From an uncultured Parabacteroides sp. (GTDB lineage Bacteria; Bacteroidota; Bacteroidia; Bacteroidales; Tannerellaceae), in the NCBI GenBank assembly GCA_949298575.1, contig CASFXH010000015.1, forward strand, positions 1 to 58,027: a stretch of 58,027 bases of DNA, written 5' to 3'. Shown here in pieces: positions 16,568 to 24,769 of the stretch. The position numbers and the translations under genes are program-made. The notes beneath the pieces were generated by a model. That model saw only the letters and a list, made by a program, of their open reading frames with translations, did no database searches and was not told the DNA's origin. The number at the start of each line of letters is the position of its first letter. Positions within the stretch are counted from its first letter, which is position 1.

Positions 16568-18553
16568 CTATCTCAAGGGGATGTATTGCACGAACGCCTC
16601 CATCGCCTCATAAGAAGCCAAGCCCAGCTGGTGATACAATTCCGCCGTCGCCCGGTTCCGATCTTCCGCCCGTTGCCAGAAGAGGCGCTCGTCGTCGCCC
16701 AAGAAAGGCGCGCTTTCCGCCTGCGACTGGTGCTTCAGGATCGCGTTCCGCTTGAAGCGCAACTCTTCCGGCGAGATCGGCACGGCCATCTCCACATGGT
16801 CCATCTCCCATTCCGCCCAGGCGCCCCGGTACATCCAGACGCGGCAGTTACGCATCCACTCCTCGTCCTTCACCTCGTCGATCGCGGCCAAAACGGCGTC
16901 AAGGCAGACCTTATGCGTCCCATGCGGATCGGCCAAGTCGCCCGCGACGAACATCTGGTCTGGCTTAATCTCCTCGAGCAGCGCCTTCACGATGTCCTTG
17001 TCCACCTCGCCCAAGTCATTCTTCTTCACCAAACCCGTCTCATAGAATGGCAGGTCGAGGAAATGCACATGATCGTCTTTCACGCCCGTATAACGACAAG
17101 CGTGGCGGGCCTCCTCGCGGCGGATCGTTCCCTTCATGAAGAGCACGTCTTTCCGCTCGGGCGCGCCATTCTCCACTTTCTCATAACGGAGATAATGGAT
17201 AATCTCCTCCGCCTTTTCCTTCACGGTTGTGTCGTTGGGCGAATATTTCGCGCAAACATCCCGCAAGTACTCACAATAACGGATCACCTCCTCGTCGCCC
17301 ACAGCGATATTTCCAGAAGTCTCATAGGCCACATGCACGTCGTGATGCTGGTCGCACAAACGGCGCAACGTGCCTCCCATCGAGATGACATCGTCATCGG
17401 GATGCGGGCTGAAGACGATCACCTTCTTCGGGTAAGGCAACGCCCGCTCCGGACGGCTGGAGTCGTCGGCGTTGGGCTTGCCGCCCGGCCAACCGGTAAT
17501 CGTATGCTGGATGTCGTTAAATATCTTAATATTCACATTATAGGCCGAGCCGTAAAGGGCCAGCAGTTCTCCCAAGCCATGCTCGCTGTAATCCTTGTTG
17601 GTCAACTTCAAGATTGGTTTTCCCGTCTTCTGGCAAAGCCAGACAATCGCGCGCCGGATCAACTTATTATCCCACTCGCAACTCGTGACCAGCCAAGGAT
17701 GGCTGATCCGGGTCAGCTCGTAAGCCGCCGAAAGATCGATCACCACCTTCGCGTTCGGATGGTTCTGCAAGAAAGAGGAAGGCATCTGGTCGGAGATCTT
17801 CCCCTCGACCGTCTTCCCGATGACACTGGCCTTGTCGTCGCCCCAAGCCAGCAACACGACCGTCCGGGCGTTCATCATCGTGGAGATTCCCATCGTGATC
17901 AATCCCGCTGGCATCTTCTCTTGCGCCGGGAAGGTACGGGCCGCTTCCTTACGCGACGCGCCCTCGAGCAAAATCAACCGGGTGCGCGAGCTGATCGAGG
18001 ATCCGGCGGCGTTGAACATGATGTTGCTCGAGGCCCCGATGCCCATCAGCATATAGTCAATGCCTCCCACGGCCTGTATGTTCTGCTCGTATTGCTGGCA
18101 GAAATCGAGGATCGCGTCTTTCGACATGCTGCCATCCGGACTGTAAATATTGGATGGGTCTATATCCACATGATCGAAGAACTCCTCCTTCAGGCGGGCA
18201 TAAATTCCCGAGGTACCTCCCAACGGATAAAACTCATACTCCACGAACGCGATCACGTTGCGGAAGCTTAACCGCTCCTCCTCGTGCATCCGGATCAACT
18301 CCTTGAAGACACCCAGAGGCGAACGACCGCCCGGCAACGCCAAGACAAAAGTCTTGCCGGCCTCCTGTTTCTTACGGATCAAGGTCGCGATCTCCCTCGC
18401 CACCGCGAGAGAGCCATCGTCCATGGACTCATAAATGTTCGTCGGGATTTTCTCCAGACGGGTTAACACGGAATGCTCGAACGCGTTCTCCGGGCGATAA
18501 TACCGGGTCGGGATTCGAGTCAATGTGATTTGTGAACTCAAATTCGTTTTCAT
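16568..18553 (-). CDS. nagB: NagB-like / PIG-L deacetylase fusion with degenerate NagB active site
   Basis: A 661-residue fusion. Residues 1-310 follow the glucosamine-6-phosphate deaminase (NagB) fold (LALPGGRSPL at 71-80, SSISSRTRLILL at 185-196). Residues 375-661 form a PIG-L/LmbE-type de-N-acetylase with the zinc motif SPHPDDDVISMGG (382-394) and DPHGTH further on, both intact. Database annotation of Bacteroidetes relatives is glucosamine-6-phosphate deaminase. However, the canonical NagB residues align to changes: Asp72 to Tyr106, Asp141 to Ser175, His143 to Asn177 and Glu148 to Ala182 (E. coli numbering first). The N-terminal half may therefore bind a sugar phosphate without deaminating it, and the real activity may be the C-terminal deacetylase (inference). 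Last gene of the nagA-nagA-nagB operon, 40 bp after the preceding gene. Confidence 0.85.
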   Translation of the reverse strand: MKTNLSSQITLTRIPTRYYRPENAFEHSVLTRLEKIPTNIYESMDDGSLAVAREIATLIRKKQEAGKTFVLALPGGRSPLGVFKELIRMHEEERLSFRNVIAFVEYEFYPLGGTSGIYARLKEEFFDHVDIDPSNIYSPDGSMSKDAILDFCQQYEQNIQAVGGIDYMLMGIGASSNIMFNAAGSSISSRTRLILLEGASRKEAARTFPAQEKMPAGLITMGISTMMNARTVVLLAWGDDKASVIGKTVEGKISDQMPSSFLQNHPNAKVVIDLSAAYELTRISHPWLVTSCEWDNKLIRRAIVWLCQKTGKPILKLTNKDYSEHGLGELLALYGSAYNVNIKIFNDIQHTITGWPGGKPNADDSSRPERALPYPKKVIVFSPHPDDDVISMGGTLRRLCDQHHDVHVAYETSGNIAVGDEEVIRYCEYLRDVCAKYSPNDTTVKEKAEEIIHYLRYEKVENGAPERKDVLFMKGTIRREEARHACRYTGVKDDHVHFLDLPFYETGLVKKNDLGEVDKDIVKALLEEIKPDQMFVAGDLADPHGTHKVCLDAVLAAIDEVKDEEWMRNCRVWMYRGAWAEWEMDHVEMAVPISPEELRFKRNAILKHQSQAESAPFLGDDERLFWQRAEDRNRATAELYHQLGLASYEAMEAFVQYIPLR

Positions 18554-18593
18554 GATAGTTACTCTGTGCTTTTTATTTTACTAGCTATTATTT

Positions 18594-19754
18594 TCAAAAA
18601 TCGCCATTCAACACGACCTGGCCTTTGCTCCAGACCTGGCGAATATTCAGCTTCCGGTCCATGATCAGCACGTCCGCGCACTTCCCTCTCTGAAGCGAGC
18701 CAACACGATCATAAACACCCATCAAACGGGCTGGCGTCTCCGAAGCCATCCGGATCGCGTCCGCCAAGGGGATCTTGGCTTTCTCGACCATCGTCCGGAT
18801 CAACTGGTCGGTCGTCGCGATGCTTCCCACCAGCGCGGAATGGTCTGCCAACTTGCAAACGCCATCGTCGATCACCACTCGGGGATCGTCGGGTTGCTTG
18901 CCTCCATTGGCTGTATATGCCACGGCATCCGTCACCAAGCAAGTCCGCTCAATTCCTTTCAGCTTGTAGACCAAGCGCAAAATTGTCGAAGGCAAGTGGC
19001 GACCGTCGGCGATCACCTCGACCGTCATCCCATCCATCAAATACACGCTCTCAACCGTTCCCTCGTACTTGTATTCACGGCGCTTATGGAAGCCCGGCAT
19101 CGCGTTGTAGAACTGGGCGGCGTGCGTGAAACCCGCCTCATAAGCCTCGCGAATCCGGTCGAACTCAGCCTCGGTCTGAAGAATTCCCACCAAGACGCCT
19201 TTACCCCGCAGGTACTTGGCGAAATCCATCGCGCCCGGCAACTCGGGACTGGCGTCCCAACGACGCACGCAGTGGGTTTCCTCGATCAAGGCCCGGTATT
19301 CTTCCACCTCGGGTTCTTTCACCACCTCCCGGAAGAGATCGCCCGCCATCTTCGGGTTCAGGTAAGGACCTTCCAGATGCAAGCCCATCACCGGGCTGCC
19401 AGGTTCGGCCATCAGTTTCTCACAAACGGCAACCCCTTGCCGGATCACGGAAAAAGGAGAAGCCGAGATTGTCGGGAATAAAGTCGTCACGCCATACCGC
19501 TGATGCGCAGCGATCGCCGCACGGAAAGCCTCCTCGGTTCCCTCCTTGAAATCGTGTCCCGCGGCCCCGTGAATGTTCATGGCGACGAAGCCGGGCACGA
19601 TATACATGCCGCGCGCATCGATCACCTTGGCGCCAATCACGGCCAAGTCGCTATTCGTCACCTCGACAATCCGATCGTCGCACAACAAGACTGAGCCATC
19701 TTTCATCCAGCCGCTCGGGGTCAGGATCTGGCCATTGATAATTTGTGTCAGCAT
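18594..19754 (-). CDS. NagA paralogue lacking the zinc-ligand histidines
   Basis: A 386-residue amidohydrolase homologous over its whole length to the adjacent nagA (19759-20937), with no gaps up to residue 276. It keeps the family Glu128 (HLEGPYLN), the catalytic Asp276 (LVTDAV) and the ADGRH motif. The metal-site histidines are replaced: Asn60 for His60 of the HxH motif (NIHG against HVHG), Gln193 for His193 (ILQTEAE against VGHTQAE) and Gln214 for His214 (HAAQFYNAM against HATHFYNAM). I read the Gln codons in the DNA as CAG. It may be an inactive or regulatory partner, or use a different chemistry. The frame is intact and not decaying. The start is 4 bp after the stop of nagA, so translation is likely coupled. 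Confidence 0.85.
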   Translation of the reverse strand: MLTQIINGQILTPSGWMKDGSVLLCDDRIVEVTNSDLAVIGAKVIDARGMYIVPGFVAMNIHGAAGHDFKEGTEEAFRAAIAAHQRYGVTTLFPTISASPFSVIRQGVAVCEKLMAEPGSPVMGLHLEGPYLNPKMAGDLFREVVKEPEVEEYRALIEETHCVRRWDASPELPGAMDFAKYLRGKGVLVGILQTEAEFDRIREAYEAGFTHAAQFYNAMPGFHKRREYKYEGTVESVYLMDGMTVEVIADGRHLPSTILRLVYKLKGIERTCLVTDAVAYTANGGKQPDDPRVVIDDGVCKLADHSALVGSIATTDQLIRTMVEKAKIPLADAIRMASETPARLMGVYDRVGSLQRGKCADVLIMDRKLNIRQVWSKGQVVLNGDF

Positions 19755-19758
19755 CTAT

Positions 19759-20937
19759 TTATCCCTCCTTCGTTTCTATTTTATTGGTTCCTTCCACGAT
19801 TTTTCCCATCGCCCAAACGGCCCTGACCTGAAGATCGCGATCGTAGAGCACGATATCGGCGTCTTTGCCCTTTTGCAGGGAGCCTTTGCGATCATAAACG
19901 CCCATGATCCGGGCGGGTGTCTCCGAAGTCATCCGGATCGCGTCGGCCAAGGGGATCTCCGCTTTCTGGACCATCGTCCGGACGAGCCGGTCCATCGTGG
20001 CGATACTGCCCGCCAAGGCAGAACGGTCGGCCAGCTTGCACACGCCATCCTCGATGATGACCCGCGGGTCAAAGGCGACTTTGCTGTCGCTCGCGGCGCA
20101 AGCCAAGGCGTCGGTGATCAAGCAAGTGCGCTCCACGCCCTTCACCTTATAGACCAAGCGAAGGATCGTCGGTGGCACGTGAATGCCATCGGCGACCACC
20201 TCGACCGTCATGTCGTCGATCAAGTAGATGCTTTCGACAGTCCCTTCATATTTATATTCATGTTTCTTATGGAAACCGGGCATCGCGTTGTAGAAATGCG
20301 TCGCGTGCTTGTAACCGGCCTCGTAGGCGGTGAGGATATCCTCATATTCCGCTTGGGTATGACCGACAGCGGCGAGGATGCCTTTCGATGTGACATATTT
20401 ACCGAACTGGATCGCGCCCGGAAGTTCGGGTGCGGCATCCCATCGCTTGATGCAATGGGTCTCTTCCAACAGCGGGATGTATTCCTCCGGATCGGGGTTC
20501 TTGATGTTCTCGGGGATCTGTCCACCGGCCATCTTCATGTTGAAATAATGGCCTTCGAGGTGAAGACCCAAGACGGGCGAGTCCTTCTCGGCCATGAGTT
20601 TCTCCGTCGTCGCGGCGGCGGCTTGGATCATGGGGATCGTCGAGGAAGACAGGGTCGGGAAAATACTTGTCGTCCCGTGAAGCATGTGCGCGTTGATCGC
20701 CACGCGGAAAGCGTCTTCCGTTCCTTCCATGAAATCGCGCCCGCCTCCGCCGTGGACGTGGATCTCGATGCCTCCCGGGACGATGTACATCCCCCGGGCA
20801 TCGACCAATCGCGCCCCGACGACCGCCAAGTCGCAGTTCGTCACTTCCAATATCTTCCCGTCCTCGATCAGGACGGAGCCATCCGCCAGCCACCCTTGGG
20901 GCGTCAGTATCTTTCCATTAATGATTTGTGTTAACAT
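19759..20937 (-). CDS. nagA: N-acetylglucosamine-6-phosphate deacetylase NagA
   Basis: Converts GlcNAc-6-phosphate to GlcN-6-phosphate and acetate in the cytoplasm. The 392-residue form from 20937 (MLTQIINGK) is chosen: it aligns with the start of the paralogue, and a -7-like TAATTTTG on the minus strand at 20976-20983 would place the transcript start after the upstream Met at 20976. Metal-site residues are complete: His60/His62 (HVHGGGG), Glu128 (HLEGHYFN), His193 (VGHTQ), His214 (ATHFYNAM), and catalytic Asp276 (LITDAL). An oddity is Pro to His in the usual LEGPY motif. First gene of an operon with the zinc-less paralogue and the nagB/PIG-L fusion, so cell-wall or host-glycan amino-sugar recycling is likely. 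Divergent from the CoA-disulfide-reductase gene. Confidence 0.93.
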   Translation of the reverse strand: MLTQIINGKILTPQGWLADGSVLIEDGKILEVTNCDLAVVGARLVDARGMYIVPGGIEIHVHGGGGRDFMEGTEDAFRVAINAHMLHGTTSIFPTLSSSTIPMIQAAAATTEKLMAEKDSPVLGLHLEGHYFNMKMAGGQIPENIKNPDPEEYIPLLEETHCIKRWDAAPELPGAIQFGKYVTSKGILAAVGHTQAEYEDILTAYEAGYKHATHFYNAMPGFHKKHEYKYEGTVESIYLIDDMTVEVVADGIHVPPTILRLVYKVKGVERTCLITDALACAASDSKVAFDPRVIIEDGVCKLADRSALAGSIATMDRLVRTMVQKAEIPLADAIRMTSETPARIMGVYDRKGSLQKGKDADIVLYDRDLQVRAVWAMGKIVEGTNKIETKEG

Positions 20938-21120
20938 AACGCGTGTTCTCCTAATACCATGTTTTTTGAGGTTCACAAAATTAAAACAATCTTGCCAGCC
21001 AGAAAAGAAACAAGCGAAAGAATCGACAAGCTTTTTTCTCCTTTATCCCAAAAAAAGTTATATCCTCGCTTCCCGAAAGAATATTTCCGGGGAAGCGACC
21101 TTTCCCTTCGGAAATATGCC

Positions 21121-21128
21121 TACTTTTG
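21121..21128 (+). promoter_or_regulatory. -7 box for the CoADR-rhodanese gene
   Basis: TACTTTTG fits TAnnTTTG exactly and lies 41 bases before the ATG at 21170. No good -33 element at 19-21 bp. Confidence 0.5.
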
Positions 21129-21169
21129 AGCTTCAACATAACAACAACTCATCATACGAATAAAAAACC

Positions 21170-22840
21170 ATGAAGTACCTCATTATTGGTGGCGTGGCTG
21201 GCGGAGCGACTGTCGCGGCACGCCTAAGAAGACTAGACGAGAAAGCGGACGTGATCCTCTTCGAGCGGGGAGAATACGTCTCGTACGCGAACTGTGGACT
21301 ACCTTATTATATAGGTAACACGATCAAGGAACGGGGAAAGCTCTTTGTCCAGACGGCCGAGGGCTTCCGGGCGCGCTTCCGGATCGACATCCGGACGCGG
21401 CAGGAAGTGACGCGGATCGCCCCGGAGCGGAAAGCGGTGGAGGTCCGGAACCTGATAACGGGCGAGACTTACACCGAGAATTACGACAAGCTCGTCCTCT
21501 CGCCCGGCGCCGAGCCCCTGCGGCCCCGCATCCCGGGCGTCGACGACGAGCGGATCTTTACGCTGCGCAACGTCCCGGACACGGACCGGATCAAGGAATA
21601 CGCCCTGAAGCGAGGGGCGAAGGCGGCCGTCGTGATCGGCGGCGGATTCATCGGGTTGGAGATGGCGGAGAACTTGCGCCACCTGGGCCTGCGGACGACC
21701 ATCGTGGAGATGGCTGACCAAGTCATGACCCCGATCGACTTCCCCATGGCGGCGATCGTCCACCAACACCTGATCCAGCAGGGAATCCATCTCATCCTGA
21801 AAGACGGCGTGGACCATTTCGAGCGAAACGAGGGCCAGCCGCTGACAGTCTGCCTGAACAGCGGGAAGCGCGTGGAGGCCGACCTGGTGATCCTCAGCAT
21901 CGGCGTGCGCCCGGAGACAAAGTTGGCCCAAGAAGCCGGACTCAAGCTGGGCGACTTGGGCGGAATCGCGGTAGATGACCACCTCCGCACGTCGGACCCG
22001 GACATCTACGCCTTGGGCGACGCCATCGAGGTCAACCATCTCGTCACCGGCGGAAAGGCCAAGATCCCCCTCGCCGGGCCGGCCAACAAGCAGGGGCGGA
22101 TCGTGGCAGACAATATCGCGCTGGGCGACAAGAGCGTTTATAAAGGAAGCATCGGCACGTCGATCGCCCAAGTCTTCGACCTGACCGTGGCCGCGACAGG
22201 CGCCAACGCGAAGCTCCTCGACCGGGAAGGCATCCCCTACGTGGCCTCCTACACGCACAGCGCGTCGCACGCCGGCTACTACCCCGGGGCGACCATGCTC
22301 GCCCTCAAGCTCCTCTTCTCGTCGACCGACGGCCGCCTCCTCGGCGCCCAAATCGTAGGTTCGGAAGGCGTAGACAAGCGGATCGAGATGCTGGCGCAAA
22401 CCATCCAGCGCGGAGGGACCGTCGCCGACCTGACGGAACTGGAGCACGCCTACGCGCCGCCCTACTCCTCGGCCAAGGACCCGGTGAACATGGCCGGATT
22501 CGTCGCCGAGAACATCCTCTCCGGGAAAGTCCGCGTCGCGCAGTGGGACGAGGTGGCCAGCCTGCCGGAAGAGACCATCCGCCTCGACGTCCGCACCCGG
22601 GCCGAGTTCAAGTTGGGCAGCATCCCCGGCTTCCAAAACATCCCCCTCGACGAGTTGCGCGAGCATCTCCAAGAGATCCCCAAGGGACGGCCGATCGTCG
22701 TCACCTGCGCAGTCGGGCTCAGGGGCTATCTGGCTTGCCGCGTCTTGACCCAAAACGGATTCGACGACGTGCGCAACCTTTCAGGCGGCTACAAGACCTG
22801 GAGCGTCGCCACGGCCCCCGTCCGCGACCAGCCAGAATAG
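21170..22840 (+). CDS. CoA-disulfide reductase-like flavoprotein fused to rhodanese
   Basis: A 556-residue cytoplasmic protein. Residues 1-450 form a pyridine nucleotide-disulfide reductase: FAD-binding GGVAGGATVAARLR at the N-terminus, active Cys42 (SYANCGLPYYIG), the NAD(P)H motif VIGGGFIGLEMAE, and GDAIEV near the C-terminal FAD site. The single Cys42 rather than a CxxxxC pair is typical of CoA-disulfide and NADH peroxidase/persulfide reductases. Residues about 465-550 are a rhodanese domain with Cys513 (VTCAVGLRG). Such fusions reduce CoA or glutathione per- and polysulfides. Longer Bacteroides relatives carry further sulfur-transfer domains that are absent here. A role in sulfide or oxidative defence is inferred. 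Confidence 0.92.
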   Translation: MKYLIIGGVAGGATVAARLRRLDEKADVILFERGEYVSYANCGLPYYIGNTIKERGKLFVQTAEGFRARFRIDIRTRQEVTRIAPERKAVEVRNLITGETYTENYDKLVLSPGAEPLRPRIPGVDDERIFTLRNVPDTDRIKEYALKRGAKAAVVIGGGFIGLEMAENLRHLGLRTTIVEMADQVMTPIDFPMAAIVHQHLIQQGIHLILKDGVDHFERNEGQPLTVCLNSGKRVEADLVILSIGVRPETKLAQEAGLKLGDLGGIAVDDHLRTSDPDIYALGDAIEVNHLVTGGKAKIPLAGPANKQGRIVADNIALGDKSVYKGSIGTSIAQVFDLTVAATGANAKLLDREGIPYVASYTHSASHAGYYPGATMLALKLLFSSTDGRLLGAQIVGSEGVDKRIEMLAQTIQRGGTVADLTELEHAYAPPYSSAKDPVNMAGFVAENILSGKVRVAQWDEVASLPEETIRLDVRTRAEFKLGSIPGFQNIPLDELREHLQEIPKGRPIVVTCAVGLRGYLACRVLTQNGFDDVRNLSGGYKTWSVATAPVRDQPE

Positions 22841-22864
22841 CCAACCGGGCATCGGGGTAGCCAT

Positions 22865-23704
22865 TCAGCGCATGCCTTCCGCCAGTTTGGCTTCCAAATA
22901 AACGATTTGCTTCTCGGACTTTTCCTTGAGGCGGCGCATCGACTCGACGTCGCTGAGGACGGTCGCCAAGTCGTAGGTCGCGGCGATGGCCCGCTTGTCG
23001 GCGTCGGCCATGTAGATGACGTAGGGCCGCCCGCCCGTGTACTCAACGCGGATCCGGCGGTCGCGGTTGTCGTAGATGAACTTGATGGTTTGCTGCCCGT
23101 TGGCCCCCTCGTAGGTGACGACCTCGGTGGTGGCGCCCATGTCCTTGAAGCGGTAGTTGAGGCCGCCGTCGTAGGGGATGTTAGGGGTTTGGGAGAATTG
23201 GCCGTCGTCGAGGCTCAAGCGGATGCCAGTGTGATCGATGGCCCGCCCGCCATAGTAGACGCTGGCCAGCGACATCTCGCCGCGCTCGCTGACTCTCGAG
23301 CGGACGTAGCAGCGCTGGAGGTTGCGCTCGATGGTCTGCCCACGCCAGACGTAGTGGCCGACTTCCTCGTAAAGGGAATCCTTCTCGAAAGTGAAGCCCT
23401 TGGTCAGTTCCTCGGCCTCTTTTCGCTTAATGGGCAGGAGGCTGTCGCAATAGGCGATGTTGCGCCGGGCCTCGCCCATCTCGACCTCGCGGGAGAGCGT
23501 GAGGGCCTCGCGGAGGGCGTCAACTTCCTTGGGGTAGAGCGCGCGGACGCTGTCGATCTCCGAGCGGGCGCCCAGGAAATCGCCCGTCTCGTAGAGGGTC
23601 CGCGCCTTGTCCAACCTCTCCCGCGCGGCCTTCCGGTCGCCGTCGCAGCCGGCCAGGCAGAGCGCCAGGGCGGCCGTTCCAAATATCCAATGCAGTCGTT
23701 TCAT
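22865..23704 (-). CDS. Putative lipoprotein of unknown function, TPR-like N-terminus
   Basis: A 279-residue lipoprotein (lipobox CLAGC, Cys19). The first third after the signal (ARERLDKARTLYETGDFLGARSEID) looks like a TPR helix pair. The middle is a beta-rich region with repeated Arg/Tyr (YVRSRVSERGEMSLASVYYGG, LNYRFKDMG) and the C-terminus is a predicted coiled coil (VESMRRLKEKSEKQIVYLEAKLAEG). I do not recognise a named family. It is transcribed divergently from the coiled-coil gene at 23809, with facing -7 boxes about 45 bp apart, so the two may be co-regulated. Confidence 0.8.
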   Translation of the reverse strand: MKRLHWIFGTAALALCLAGCDGDRKAARERLDKARTLYETGDFLGARSEIDSVRALYPKEVDALREALTLSREVEMGEARRNIAYCDSLLPIKRKEAEELTKGFTFEKDSLYEEVGHYVWRGQTIERNLQRCYVRSRVSERGEMSLASVYYGGRAIDHTGIRLSLDDGQFSQTPNIPYDGGLNYRFKDMGATTEVVTYEGANGQQTIKFIYDNRDRRIRVEYTGGRPYVIYMADADKRAIAATYDLATVLSDVESMRRLKEKSEKQIVYLEAKLAEGMR

Positions 23705-23726
23705 GAGAAAAAATTTATATTCGCCG

Positions 23727-23786
23727 CGAAGGTACGGGTTTCATGCCTTTTCCCTCAAAGGATCACCCGCGAAATTCTTATCTTCG
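23727..23786. promoter_or_regulatory. Divergent pair of -7 boxes
   Basis: TACCTTCG on the minus strand (23727-23734) serves the lipoprotein gene, and TATCTTCG on the plus strand (23779-23786) serves the coiled-coil gene. Both are followed by CG. Their placement (about 23 bases before each start codon) supports the GTG start at 23809 for the plus gene. Confidence 0.5.
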
Positions 23787-23808
23787 CGAATCGATAAAAA
23801 GGAAAAAA

Positions 23809-24345
23809 GTGAAACCGGGAAAAACACGTAAAGACAAGGAGCTTTTCGGCCTGAGCAAAATCCCCGACAAGGCCCTGCTGAAAGCCTCGCAAGTGGAGGT
23901 GGGGAAACTCAACGCCTACATCAGCGAGCTGGAAGACACTTTGGCGAGCCGCGACAAGGAGATCGCCGACCTCAAGGCCACGGTGGAGCGCCAGCAAAAC
24001 AACATTTTCGACATCGAGAAAGCCCTCCTCCAAGGCGACCCTGCCATGAAGAAATTCCTCAACTCCCTCCAAGGCAAGAGAATAGATAACTTCTTCTACC
24101 TTTTGACGATCCAGCAGCTCCAGAAGAAAGTCGAGCAATTGGAGAAGAAGAACAACGCCTTCCAGTCGGTCATCTCCGGAATCAAGAAAGGCCCCATGCC
24201 CAAGTCGACGGATTCCCCCGAGATCGCCGCCCTGAAAGCGCATTACTCGAAACGCTTCTCCCAACAAGAGCGGCTGATCGAGGACTTGCGGCGCCAACTG
24301 CTCCAACAGATCCAGGCGGCGCGAAAGGAAGAGGCGGAAGAATAG
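23809..24345 (+). CDS. Coiled-coil protein of unknown function
   Basis: A 178-residue hydrophilic protein starting from GTG at 23809; the in-frame ATG at 23743 lies upstream of the likely promoter box (23779-23786) and is therefore unlikely. Two heptad-rich stretches are evident: about residues 25-70 (VEVGKLNAYISELEDTLASR and continuing) and about 90-125 (IQQLQKKVEQLEKKNNAFQ). The C-terminus is Lys/Arg/Glu/Gln rich. No signal peptide and no membrane helix. I do not recognise a family. It is followed by the 24-bp tandem array and converges with the lipoprotein gene at 24770. Confidence 0.7.
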   Translation: MKPGKTRKDKELFGLSKIPDKALLKASQVEVGKLNAYISELEDTLASRDKEIADLKATVERQQNNIFDIEKALLQGDPAMKKFLNSLQGKRIDNFFYLLTIQQLQKKVEQLEKKNNAFQSVISGIKKGPMPKSTDSPEIAALKAHYSKRFSQQERLIEDLRRQLLQQIQAARKEEAEE

Positions 24346-24442
24346 CCCCGCCCCGGGGAAACCGTGTATTTCCTCCAAATCATAACCGCGCCCATGAGAA
24401 GCGTTCTTGTCTTTTTAACATTTATTCAGTGGTATGGTCATA

Positions 24443-24670
24443 GAGCCTCGTCTATGATGGGTCATAGAGCCTAGTCTATGATAGGTCATAGAGCCTAATC
24501 TATGATATATAAGAGAGCCTAATCTATGATAGGTCATAGAGCCTAATCTATGATATATAAGAGAGCCTAGTCTATGATAGGTCAGAGAGCCTCGTCTATG
24601 ATATATCAGAGAGCCTAGTCTATGATACATCATAGAGCCTAGTCTATGATAGGTCAGAGAGCCTCGTCTA
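24443..24670. repeat. 24-bp tandem array, nine full copies plus one partial
   Basis: Units begin with GAGCCT at 24443, 24467, 24491, 24515, 24539, 24563, 24587, 24611, 24635 and 24659, an exact 24-bp period. The unit core is GAGCCTAGTCTATGAT followed by a variable 8-mer, commonly AGGTCATA or ATATAAGA. In copies with TCATA the junction TCATAGA-GCCTAG-TCTATGA gives a 7-bp hairpin, so the array is a chain of small hairpins. It lies between convergent genes. An open frame runs through it only because 24 is a multiple of three. Confidence 0.92.
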
Positions 24671-24688
24671 GAAACGTGCCCGTCATAC

Positions 24689-24724
24689 AAAAAAGAAAGC
24701 CGTCCCGACTCACGCCGGGGCGGC
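24689..24724 (-). terminator. Terminator of the TonB receptor/lipoprotein pair
   Basis: GCCGTCCCG (24699-24707) pairs with CGGGGCGGC (24716-24724), and the minus strand continues into TTTCTTTTTT. About 45 bases past the stop at 24770. Confidence 0.82.
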
Positions 24725-24769
24725 CCCCAAAAAAGAAGTGTGTGTTTCTCAGTTACTATAGAATAATTA

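Noticed and set aside
16586-18271. 561-codon plus-strand frame opposite the nagB/PIG-L fusion
   Set aside because: Shadow frame of a conserved gene; composition is typical of reverse-strand translation.
22789-23046. Small minus-strand frame overlapping the end of the CoADR-rhodanese gene
   Set aside because: It overlaps two real genes in other frames and has low-complexity Arg/Ser/Thr composition.
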